DNA of 64,000 bases from Nocardioides sp. Root190 (GTDB taxonomy: Bacteria; Actinomycetota; Actinomycetes; Propionibacteriales; Nocardioidaceae): assembly GCF_001428565.1 (NCBI RefSeq), contig NZ_LMIA01000007.1, forward strand, positions 248,001 through 312,000, given 5' to 3'. Position 1 is the first letter of the stretch; each line of letters opens with the position of its first letter. The notes under the pieces were generated by a model, which was given only the letters and a program-made list of their open reading frames with translations, had not been told where the DNA came from and made no database searches. Below, one piece after another: positions 27,485 through 35,491 of this stretch. A program made the translations under genes and the position numbers.

Positions 27485-28909
27485 ATGAATGACATCGACC
27501 GCTCCGGCCTGCTGGACCGCCACCTCGCGTTCGTCGAGGCGCTGCGCGGGGCCGGCCTGTCGGTGTCGCTCGCCGAGGACATCGACTCGCTCGCCGCCCT
27601 CGGTGCGGTGCAGTGGGGCGATCGCGCCACCGTGCGCGACGTGTTCGCGGCGACGATGGTCAAGAAGCAGGCGCAGCGTACGACGTTCAACTCGCTCTTC
27701 GACGTCTACTTCCCGCCGATGGTGGGCGACGGCACCCGGGCGCTGGGGCTGGACGGTGCGGCTGAGGGTGCCGCTGACGGTGGGGGCGAGCACGTCCGCG
27801 ACAACGCCGCCGCCCTGTCGGACTTCCGTGACCGCCTGGCCGAGATGCTCGAGGCGCAGGAGATGGACGACGCCGAGCTGCGCCGGTTGGCCGCCGAGAT
27901 GGTCGGCGTCTTCGGTGCGATGCCCGGCCGCGGCCCCGGACTGTCGTCCTGGTCGGCCTACACCGCCCTGCAGCGGGTCGCGCCCCAGGAGCTCATCGAC
28001 CGGCTCGTCGCCGGGCTGATGTCCGAGGGCGTCGAGGAGGAGGACGCCCGCCGGATGGCCAACCGCCGCATCGGCGGCTTCACCACGATGGTCGAGGACG
28101 ACGCCCGTCGCCGCATCGCCGAGGAGAAGGGGCCCGACCACGTCGCCGACGTCGCGATCCGGCCCAGTATCGACAAGCTCGCCTTCATGTCCGCGCGTCG
28201 TACCGACCTCGACGAGATGCGCAAGGAGATCTTCCCGCTCGCCCGTCGCCTCGCGACCCGGCTGGCGAAGGAGCAGCACTCACGCCACGCGCGCACGGCG
28301 CCGCTCGACTTCCGGCGTACCGTCCGCGCCTCCATGGCGACCGGCGGAGTCCCCATGACCACCCATCACCGCCCCAAGCGGCCGCACCGCACCGACCTGG
28401 TCGTGCTCTGCGACGTGAGTGGCTCGGTCGCCAACTTCGCCCAGTTCACCTTGCTCCTCGTCTTCGCGTTGCGCGAGGTCTTCCAGAGCATGCGGGCCTT
28501 CACCTTCATCGACCACGTCCACGAGGTGACCGGCCACTTCCGTCCCGGCGCCGACCCCGTCGACGTGCTCGCCGACCTCGCCGCCTCCACCTCGCACGCC
28601 GCCCTGTGGGGACGCACCAACTACGGCCGGGCCTTCACGAAGTTCGCCGACCTCCACGCCGACGCCCTCACCCCGAAGACCACGCTGCTGATCCTCGGCG
28701 ACGCGCGCTCGAACTACAGCGACCTCCACGACGACACCCTGCGCCAGCTGGCGGGTTCGGTGAAGAGGGCGTTCTGGCTCAACCCCGAGCACGAGCGCAA
28801 CTGGGGCACCGGCGACTCCGCTGCGCCGACGTACAGCCAGATCGTGCAGATGATCGAGTGTCGGAACCTGACGCAGCTGAGCGAGTTCGTGCACGACCTT
28901 GCGTGGTGA
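27485..28909 (+). CDS. VWA-domain protein (CoxE-like)
   Basis: 474 residues. The C-terminal von Willebrand A domain has the metal-site motif DVSGS (in VVLCDVSGSVANF) and a downstream Thr in WGRTNYGRAF. The N-terminal half is helical and charged, as in CoxE-type partners of MoxR ATPases. Seven bases follow the MoxR stop, so they form one operon. No secretion signal, so it acts in the cytoplasm. Confidence 0.88.
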   Translation: MNDIDRSGLLDRHLAFVEALRGAGLSVSLAEDIDSLAALGAVQWGDRATVRDVFAATMVKKQAQRTTFNSLFDVYFPPMVGDGTRALGLDGAAEGAADGGGEHVRDNAAALSDFRDRLAEMLEAQEMDDAELRRLAAEMVGVFGAMPGRGPGLSSWSAYTALQRVAPQELIDRLVAGLMSEGVEEEDARRMANRRIGGFTTMVEDDARRRIAEEKGPDHVADVAIRPSIDKLAFMSARRTDLDEMRKEIFPLARRLATRLAKEQHSRHARTAPLDFRRTVRASMATGGVPMTTHHRPKRPHRTDLVVLCDVSGSVANFAQFTLLLVFALREVFQSMRAFTFIDHVHEVTGHFRPGADPVDVLADLAASTSHAALWGRTNYGRAFTKFADLHADALTPKTTLLILGDARSNYSDLHDDTLRQLAGSVKRAFWLNPEHERNWGTGDSAAPTYSQIVQMIECRNLTQLSEFVHDLAW

Positions 28910-28920
28910 GCCCTTCGTTC

Positions 28921-29055
28921 GTCGAGGAGGTCGCGCAGCGACCGTCTCGAGACGTCCGGCTCCGGTGCACCTTCCTGCCGGGTCTCGAGACGGCCGCGGG
29001 CGGCCTCCTCGACCAACGGACGAGACGGCCGCGGGCGGCCTCCTCGACCAACGGG
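28921..29055. repeat. GAGACGGCCGC dispersed repeats, direct and inverted copies
   Basis: Two adjacent 35-bp units occupy 28986-29020 and 29021-29055 (each begins CGAGACGGCCGCGGGCGGCC and ends CTCGACCAACGG). An inverted, more diverged copy lies at 28921-28949 (GTCGAGGAGG then CCGTCTCG). Together they can fold into a long stem between the convergent VWA and monooxygenase genes. A degenerate relative lies at 249-320. Confidence 0.8.
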
Positions 29056-29064
29056 CGGGACGGC

Positions 29065-30534
29065 CTACTTGCTGAACTCCAACGCCTTGTCCTCGACCGG
29101 CTTGCGGAACACCAGCACGTCCTTGAAGTAGTTCATCTTCAGCCGCCACGGGAACTCTGAGCCCTGCTTGGGCAGTGCGTTGATCGAGCGCATGACGTAG
29201 CCGGCCTCGAAGTCGAGGAAGGGCTCCTCGGTGATGGCGGGGTCGCGGCGGGGGACGACGGTCCGGGTGCCGGTGCGGTCCATGTGCGCGATCAGCTTCA
29301 CCACGTACTCGCACACCAGGTCGGCCTTCAGCGTCCAGGACGCGTTCGTGTAGCCGATGATGAACGCGAAGTTCGGGATGTCGCTGAGCATCAGGCCCTT
29401 GTAGGCCATCGTGTCGGCCGGCGCCTTCTCGACACCGTCGACCGACAGCGTCGCGCCGCCGAAGATCTGCAGGTTGAGCCCGGTCGCGGTGACGACGATG
29501 TCGGCCTCGAGCTCCTGGCCGGACGTCAGCAGGATGCCCTTGGGGGTGAACCGGTCGATGTGGTCGGTCACGATGTCGACGGTGTGGTGGCGCAGGGCCT
29601 TGAAGAGGTCGCCGCCGGGGACGGCGCACAGTCGCTGGTCCCACGGGTCGTACGGCGGCTTGAAGTGGTCGTCGAACTTCACGTCCTTCGGCAGCTGGCG
29701 CTCGAGCAGCTTGCGCAGCAGCGCGCGCGACTCCTTCGGCCGTGCCTGGCAGAACTCGTAGAACGCGATCCGGCTCGTCAGGTAGCGGGTGCGCACGATC
29801 TTCTGCGCGAGCTTGTCCGGCATCGTCTGGTACATCCGCGCCGAGATCTTGTCGTACGTCGGCTGGCTGATGATGTACGACGGCGTGCGCTGCAGCATCG
29901 TGACGTGACCGGCGCCGGAGCTGGCGAGCGCGGGGATCAGGGTGACGGCGGTGGCACCGGAGCCGATGACCACGACGCGCTTGCCCTCGTAGTCGAGGTC
30001 CTCGGGCCAGTGCTGCGGGTGGACCAGCTGGCCCTCGTAGTCGGCGACGCCCGGGAAGTCGGGGGTGAAGCCCTCGTCGTAGCGGTAGTAGCCGGAGGTC
30101 GACCAGAGGAAGCTCGCCGTGAGCTCGGTCGTCTCACCGGTGTCGGTGCGCTCGACGGTCACCGTCCAGCGGGCGTCCTCGGTGGAGAACGCGGCGTGCA
30201 CCAGCTTGTGGTGGTGGCGGATGTGGCGGTCGATGCCGTTCTCGGCGGCCGCTTCCTTGAGGTAGTCGAGGATGTCGGGCCCGTCGACGATCGCCTTCGC
30301 GCCCTTCCACGGCTTCCAGCCGAAGCCGAGCGTGTGCATGTCGGAGTCCGAGCGGATGCCGGGGTAGCGGAACAGGTCCCAGGTCCCGCCGAGGGAGCCG
30401 CGCATCTCGAGGACGGCGTACGACTTCTGCGGGAAGGCCTTGGAGAAGTGGTAGGCGGCGTCGATGCCCGAGAGCCCGGCGCCGATGACCAGCAGGTCGA
30501 GGTGCTCGGGGGTCGCGTTGGTGGCGTCGCTCAT
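29065..30534 (-). CDS. Flavin-containing monooxygenase, Baeyer-Villiger type (EthA-like)
   Basis: 489 residues. FAD site VIGAGLSGIDAAYHF, second glycine motif VVVIGSGATAVTLIPAL for NADPH, and a BVMO-type fingerprint FPGVADYEGQLVHPQHWP. The SLGGTWDLFRYPGIRSDSDM region resembles mycobacterial EthA. It would insert oxygen into a ketone or oxidise a heteroatom using NADPH and O2. The start overlaps the TetR stop, at the end of the diiron-oxygenase operon. Substrate unknown. Confidence 0.92.
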   Translation of the reverse strand: MSDATNATPEHLDLLVIGAGLSGIDAAYHFSKAFPQKSYAVLEMRGSLGGTWDLFRYPGIRSDSDMHTLGFGWKPWKGAKAIVDGPDILDYLKEAAAENGIDRHIRHHHKLVHAAFSTEDARWTVTVERTDTGETTELTASFLWSTSGYYRYDEGFTPDFPGVADYEGQLVHPQHWPEDLDYEGKRVVVIGSGATAVTLIPALASSGAGHVTMLQRTPSYIISQPTYDKISARMYQTMPDKLAQKIVRTRYLTSRIAFYEFCQARPKESRALLRKLLERQLPKDVKFDDHFKPPYDPWDQRLCAVPGGDLFKALRHHTVDIVTDHIDRFTPKGILLTSGQELEADIVVTATGLNLQIFGGATLSVDGVEKAPADTMAYKGLMLSDIPNFAFIIGYTNASWTLKADLVCEYVVKLIAHMDRTGTRTVVPRRDPAITEEPFLDFEAGYVMRSINALPKQGSEFPWRLKMNYFKDVLVFRKPVEDKALEFSK

Positions 30535-31244
30535 GGTGCTTCCTTCAGGTTCAGGAGCTGCTCGACCGGCAGGTCGGGCACCTCGATGTTGCGGGTGGCG
30601 GCGAGTCCCTCGACCTGGTGCCAGGTGACGTCGGCGAGGAGCTGGGTGAAGACGGGTGCAGCGGGCCGCAGGGGAGTGCGCGAGCTCCAGTTGCGTACGG
30701 CGGCCATCGCGCCTCCGACGAGCAGGAACACCCACGGGGTCAGGCTGTCGCGGTCGTCGTCGGTGACCTCGGCCTCGAGGATCGCCAGGAACCCGCCGAT
30801 CACGAGCTCGATCTGCTCGGCGATCTGACCGATGGCGTCGTCCAGCGGCTTGGTCGGAGCACCTGCGACGTCGCGCTCGGCGAAGCGCATCAGGGCGATG
30901 TTGTCGACCGCCCAGCCGACGTAGGCGCGGATCACGCGCTCCACGATCTGGCGCGGCGTGCCCTCCAGGGTCACGGTCGCGAGGAGGACCTCACCGGCCT
31001 GCTGGCAGATCTCGCGCTGGATGGCGAGGTCGAGGTCAGTGCGGTCCTCGAAGTAGCGGTAGAGCACGGTCCGGTGCACGGAGGCCTCGTCGGCGATCTG
31101 CTGGACGCTGAGCTCGTCGCCGGGTGCCAGGTCGCGGGTGAGGACGACGAGGGCGGCATCGATCACCGACTGGCGACGCTCCGCGTTGTGCTGCTGCCAG
31201 CGCCGTTTCCGGCCGTCGGTGCTCTCACCCTTCGGTGCCACCAT
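30531..31244 (-). CDS. TetR-family transcriptional regulator
   Basis: 237 residues from the ATG at 31244 with GAGGGGG upstream. Helix-turn-helix LSVQQIADEASVHRTVLYRYF, then a helical ligand domain. Embedded in the operon between the ferredoxin reductase (20 bases upstream) and the monooxygenase (4-bp overlap), so it is made with the enzymes. It probably controls the promoter before the AurF-like gene, where inverted repeats occur at 34030-34052. Confidence 0.88.
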   Translation of the reverse strand: MVAPKGESTDGRKRRWQQHNAERRQSVIDAALVVLTRDLAPGDELSVQQIADEASVHRTVLYRYFEDRTDLDLAIQREICQQAGEVLLATVTLEGTPRQIVERVIRAYVGWAVDNIALMRFAERDVAGAPTKPLDDAIGQIAEQIELVIGGFLAILEAEVTDDDRDSLTPWVFLLVGGAMAAVRNWSSRTPLRPAAPVFTQLLADVTWHQVEGLAATRNIEVPDLPVEQLLNLKEAP

Positions 31245-31264
31245 GGCCAAACCCCCTCGGATCG

Positions 31265-32950
31265 TCACGACGTCAGCGACACCGTACGCCGAAGCAGACC
31301 ACGTCGGCGGGGGCTCACCGGCGTCGTGGAGACCGCCAGCTGGGTCGCCGGGTCGGTGATCTTCGCGCGCGGTCGTCCCAGGGCCGCGCCCTGCTCGCGC
31401 TCCGCGGCGTCGAGGCGTTGCCAGCCCGACAGGTCGGTGACCTCCGGGCAGCGGCTGCGAACCAGCCGGGCCGCCGCGTCGGCCGTGTCGGTGGGCTCGG
31501 GCAGGCCGGCGTCGAGGTCGTCGAGGAGGGTCTCGACGGTCTCCTGCGCACAGGTCTTGTTGGTGCCGATGAAACCGACCGGGCCGCGCTTGATCCAGCC
31601 CACGACGTACACGCCGGGCTCGACCCGACCCTCGTGGTGGGGGACGGTGCCGGTCCGCTCGTCGAAGGGCAGGTCCGCGACGGGCAGGCCGCGGTGGCCG
31701 ATGGAGCGGATGACCAGGCCGGCATCGAGGGTGAAGACTTCGTCGGTGGCCTCGGCGCGGATCTGACCGTCGGTCTCGACCAGTCGGTTGCGCGCGACCC
31801 GCACGCCGCTGACCCGACCGTCGACACCGAGCACCTCGACGGGGGAGACGGCGAAGCTGAGCACGATCCGGCGACGGCTCGGGTCCCCGGACGCAGGGCG
31901 CTCGGCGATCTCGCGCAGGAGCTGCGTGCGCTGGTCGGTGCCGGTGAGGTGCTCCGGGTCGGCCTCGACGACCACGTCGACGTCGTCGAGCGCCGCCAGG
32001 CCGATGAGCTCGGGGACGGTGAAGGCTGCCTGGGCGGGTCCGCGGCGGCCGAGGACGACCACCTCGCGCAGGGTGCTGGAGCGGAGCGCTTCGAGCGGGC
32101 CGGGCGCGAGGTCCGTGCGCTCGAGGACGTCGAGGGGTCGGGTCAGGATCCGGGCCACGTCGAGGGCGACGTTGCCGTTGCCGACGACGACCGCGCGCTC
32201 GTGCTGGAGCGGGACGTCGAGCTCCTGCTGGTCGGGGTGGCCGTTGTACCAACCGACGAGTGCCGTCGCTGCGACCGAGCCACCGAGGTCCTCGCCGGGG
32301 ATGTCGAGCGAGCGGTCCGAGGACGCACCCACGGCGTACACGACGGCGTGGTAGCCGGCGCGGAGGTCGGCGAGGCTCACCTCGCCGGCCACGTCGCTGC
32401 CGACCTTCGCGCCGAGGAAGTAGCGGAAGCGTGGCTGCCGTTCGATCGCCTCGAAGAGCCGGGTGACCAGCTTGGTCGACGCGTGGTCCGGAGCGACGCC
32501 GTGCCGGACCAGGCCGTACGGCGTGCGGAGCCGGTCGTAGACGTCGACCGCCGCGACCTCGGGGTGCTTGAGCAGCTCGTCGGCCGTGTAGAGGCCGGCC
32601 GGGCCGGCGCCGATGACCGCGACCCGGAACGGACCGGGGCGGGTCAGCCGGCGCTGCTCGGGCACGAGGGCGACGGGCGTGCGGTCGGCGTGCGGGAAGG
32701 CGTCGTAGTAGGACGCGTTCAGCTCCACGAACGGCAGCTGCCGGGTGGTCAGGGCCGCGTCGGGCACCATCGCGCCGACCGGGCAGGCCGTCGCGCACGC
32801 ACCACAACCGACGCACGAGTTGGCGTCGACGTAGACCATCTCGGTGGTGCCGAAGCCGGGCTCGCCCGGCGCGGGGTGGATGCAGTTGACCGGACAGGCG
32901 ACGACGCACGAGGCGTCGGCGCAGCAGGACTGCGTGACGACGTAGGCCAT
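31265..32950 (-). CDS. fprB: Ferredoxin/ferredoxin-NADP reductase fusion (FprB-like)
   Basis: 561 residues. The N-terminal ferredoxin segment has Cys clusters CCADASCVVACPVNC and CVGCGACATACPVGA, enough for two iron-sulfur clusters. An adrenodoxin-reductase-like module follows, with FAD motif VAVIGAGPAGLYTADEL (about residue 110) and NADPH motif VVVGNGNVALDVARIL. Length and order match mycobacterial FprB. It lies 24 bases after the diiron oxygenase gene and most likely delivers NADPH electrons to it. Confidence 0.92.
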   Translation of the reverse strand: MAYVVTQSCCADASCVVACPVNCIHPAPGEPGFGTTEMVYVDANSCVGCGACATACPVGAMVPDAALTTRQLPFVELNASYYDAFPHADRTPVALVPEQRRLTRPGPFRVAVIGAGPAGLYTADELLKHPEVAAVDVYDRLRTPYGLVRHGVAPDHASTKLVTRLFEAIERQPRFRYFLGAKVGSDVAGEVSLADLRAGYHAVVYAVGASSDRSLDIPGEDLGGSVAATALVGWYNGHPDQQELDVPLQHERAVVVGNGNVALDVARILTRPLDVLERTDLAPGPLEALRSSTLREVVVLGRRGPAQAAFTVPELIGLAALDDVDVVVEADPEHLTGTDQRTQLLREIAERPASGDPSRRRIVLSFAVSPVEVLGVDGRVSGVRVARNRLVETDGQIRAEATDEVFTLDAGLVIRSIGHRGLPVADLPFDERTGTVPHHEGRVEPGVYVVGWIKRGPVGFIGTNKTCAQETVETLLDDLDAGLPEPTDTADAAARLVRSRCPEVTDLSGWQRLDAAEREQGAALGRPRAKITDPATQLAVSTTPVSPRRRGLLRRTVSLTS

Positions 32951-32974
32951 GGGATCGGTGAGGTCGCGCGGTCG

Positions 32975-33985
32975 TCAGACCGCGGCGGACTTCGGCTCGC
33001 TGCGGAACCGCGACGCGGTGCCGTCGATGCCGAGCGCGCGCCAGATCCGGCGCGAGACCTTGTTCATCAGGCCGAGCTCGTCGGCCAGCATGCGCACGTC
33101 ACCGAAGGTGTCGCGCAGCAGCTTCTGCGACTGCGGGCTCTTCCAGTAGACCTCGCGCATGACGGACCGCGGGATGCCCAGGTCCTTCTGCATCTCGCGG
33201 CTGGGCTTCATGATCACGTCGCACAGCGCGCGCATGATGACGGGGAAGGCCAGCGACAGGCCGAAGCGCTGGATCCGGCCGTAGTCCTTGGAGCGCTCGA
33301 TCAGGTAGGAGTGCGCGAAGCCGATGTGGCGCGCCTCCTCGGCGACGTGGATCTGCATCACGCGCTCGATGATCGGGTGCATGTCGTGGCCCGAGCGGAG
33401 CACGGACTTCTGCAGGTAGTCGATCGGCTCCTCGCCGGCGAGGATGCCGAAGAAGAAGACGTTGGGGAGCGGGCCGCCGGCCAGGCAGAGCAGGGGAGCG
33501 ATCTTCACGAACCACTTCGGGCCGCCCTTGACGTCCACGCCGATCCGGTTCACACCCTCCTGGAACATCTGGGTGTGGTGGCACTCCTCGGTGACCTCGT
33601 GCGTCGAGTAGCGGAACTCGGCACGGTTGTTGCCCATCCCGATGAGGTGGCTCATGATGCCGCCGATCAGCACCTGCTCGAACTGGAGGCCGACCTTCAT
33701 GATGTTGGCGAGGCGGTACTGGCCGATCTCGATCTGGCGCTCCACGGGCAGCGACTGGTACCAGTCGGTGCCGCCGAGGGAGTCGATCGACGGGAGCACC
33801 CAGCGCGGGTCGTTCGGCACGACCTCGAACTCGGGGCTGTCCCAGGCGATGTCGAGGAATGCGTCGAAGTGCTGGTGCACCGAGGCCTCCGACAGCACCC
33901 GCAGGGTGTCCTGGTAGCTGAGCCCACTGGTCTCCGGAAGGGTCTCCGGGAAGGTCTCGGCGGTGCGGTCTGCGGTGGCGGTCAT
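32975..33985 (-). CDS. AurF-like diiron oxygenase
   Basis: 336 residues from the ATG at 33985 with GAGGA upstream. Helical diiron protein with the ligand pattern of the AurF family: Glu103 in QFEQVL, EECHH (133-137), EE (185-186) and EEARH (216-220). AurF itself N-oxygenates an arylamine; relatives oxidise other amines or carbons. First gene of an operon with FprB-like reductase, TetR and monooxygenase. The true substrate cannot be read from sequence. Confidence 0.85.
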   Translation of the reverse strand: MTATADRTAETFPETLPETSGLSYQDTLRVLSEASVHQHFDAFLDIAWDSPEFEVVPNDPRWVLPSIDSLGGTDWYQSLPVERQIEIGQYRLANIMKVGLQFEQVLIGGIMSHLIGMGNNRAEFRYSTHEVTEECHHTQMFQEGVNRIGVDVKGGPKWFVKIAPLLCLAGGPLPNVFFFGILAGEEPIDYLQKSVLRSGHDMHPIIERVMQIHVAEEARHIGFAHSYLIERSKDYGRIQRFGLSLAFPVIMRALCDVIMKPSREMQKDLGIPRSVMREVYWKSPQSQKLLRDTFGDVRMLADELGLMNKVSRRIWRALGIDGTASRFRSEPKSAAV

Positions 33986-34029
33986 GGGGTCCTCGATCCG
34001 TTTCATCATCGAAATTCGGAGCATGCGCT

Positions 34030-34052
34030 TTGTTAGCGCAACAACATGTTGC
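34030..34052. promoter_or_regulatory. Overlapping inverted repeats before the AurF-like gene
   Basis: TTGTT-AGCGC-AACAA (34030-34044) overlaps GCAACA-ACA-TGTTGC (34038-34052). They sit 45-67 bases upstream of the diiron oxygenase ATG, in an unusually AT-rich gap for this genome. This is the expected position for an operator of the TetR protein encoded in the operon. Confidence 0.5.
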
Positions 34053-34144
34053 ATACATTGACCCCCCTTTTGTCAAGCAAATCCCGACAGATCTGAGTAC
34101 GTGCACCCGGGTACGCCGCCTCATGAGTGACGAGGATCGCTTGC

Positions 34145-35491
34145 ATGAGCTCCACTGCCGGCCTGCTGCCCCGCGCCACCTCCCTCGCCGATGACACCCC
34201 GGCCGAGCGCAACCGGGTCGTCGACCTGCTGCGGGCGAGCGCGATCCTGGTCGTGGTCCTCGGCCACTGGCTGATGGCGGCCGTCCACATCGACGGCGAC
34301 GGCGCGCTGCACCGCGGCGACCTGCTCGACCTGGCGTCGTGGACCCAGCCGCTGACGTGGGTGCTGCAGGTGATGCCGGTCTTCTTCCTCGTGGGCGGCT
34401 ACTCCAACGCTCTGTCGTGGCGCTCGGCGCGCCGTCGCGGTGAGGAGTACGGCGGCTGGCTGCGGGCGCGCCTGCGCCGACTCGTGCTGCCGGTGCTCCC
34501 GCTGATGGTGTTCTGGGCCGTCCTCGCGCCCACGGCACACGCCGCCGGTGTCGACTCCGACCTGCTCCGCATCGCCAGCCGCGCCTCGCTCGTTCCCACG
34601 TGGTTCATGGCGGCGTACGTCGTCGTGGTGGCCCTCGCCCCGCTCACCCTGCGTGCGTGGGAGCGCTTCGGCTGGACCTCGATCGGCGCCGGTCTCGCCC
34701 TCGGCGGCCTGGTCGACTGGGTCAGCGTCAGCCGGGACCTCGTGGTGGTCGGCTTCCTGAACTACCTCGTCGTGTGGAGCACCGTGCACATGCTCGGCTA
34801 CGCCTGGCTCGACGGACAGCTGGCTCCGGTGGCGCGTCGGGTCGCCCTGTTCGTCGTCGGTCTCGGTGCGCTCTACCTGCTGACGGTGCGTGGTCCGTAC
34901 GCCGTCTCGATGGTCGGCGTCAGTACCGACGAGATCGACAACGCGTTCCCGACCCGGGTCACCCAGGGGTTCCTCGGGCTGATGCAGGCCGGTGTCGTGC
35001 TCACCCTCGAGCCGCTGCTCCAGCGGCTCGTCGCCCGACGCCGGATTTGGATCGCCACGGTGCTCGTCAACGCCCGGATCATGAGCATCTACCTGTGGCA
35101 CCTGACCATGCTCGGCGTCCTCGTCGCAGGCTCGATGGCGCTCGACGGCTTCGGCCTGCACCCGGTGCCGGACACCGCCGGGTGGTGGGCGACCCGACCG
35201 GTGTACGTCCTCGTGCTCGCCCTGCTGACCGCCGGCGCGGTGGCGGTCGTCGGCCGCTTCGAGTCGCCGGCTCCCGACCCGCGGCCCGCTCCGTCAGCGG
35301 TGCGCCCGGTGCTCGCGATGGTCGGTGTGTGCGCCGGTCTGGGTGCGCTCGCCTACCTCGGGATCGCGCGCGACGGCGTGATCCTCTGGTACCTCCCGCT
35401 CGTCCCGATCGCAGCGTGCGTCCTCGGCGGCGTCGTCCGGCTCTCCGGTCTCCCGGGGGCCGAGCGCGATCAGGCCGACGCGCGCAGGTAG
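34145..35491 (+). CDS. Acyltransferase 3 family membrane protein
   Basis: 448 residues, about ten membrane helices. The N-terminus NRVVDLLRASAILVVVLGHW carries the Arg and His typical of this family, followed by FFLVGGYSNALSW. Such proteins transfer acyl groups to surface polysaccharides, lipids or other acceptors at the membrane. The ATG at 34145 follows GAGGA at 8 bases. The 3' end overlaps the convergent hydrolase-like gene by 22 bp. Acceptor unknown. Confidence 0.85.
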   Translation: MSSTAGLLPRATSLADDTPAERNRVVDLLRASAILVVVLGHWLMAAVHIDGDGALHRGDLLDLASWTQPLTWVLQVMPVFFLVGGYSNALSWRSARRRGEEYGGWLRARLRRLVLPVLPLMVFWAVLAPTAHAAGVDSDLLRIASRASLVPTWFMAAYVVVVALAPLTLRAWERFGWTSIGAGLALGGLVDWVSVSRDLVVVGFLNYLVVWSTVHMLGYAWLDGQLAPVARRVALFVVGLGALYLLTVRGPYAVSMVGVSTDEIDNAFPTRVTQGFLGLMQAGVVLTLEPLLQRLVARRRIWIATVLVNARIMSIYLWHLTMLGVLVAGSMALDGFGLHPVPDTAGWWATRPVYVLVLALLTAGAVAVVGRFESPAPDPRPAPSAVRPVLAMVGVCAGLGALAYLGIARDGVILWYLPLVPIAACVLGGVVRLSGLPGAERDQADARR

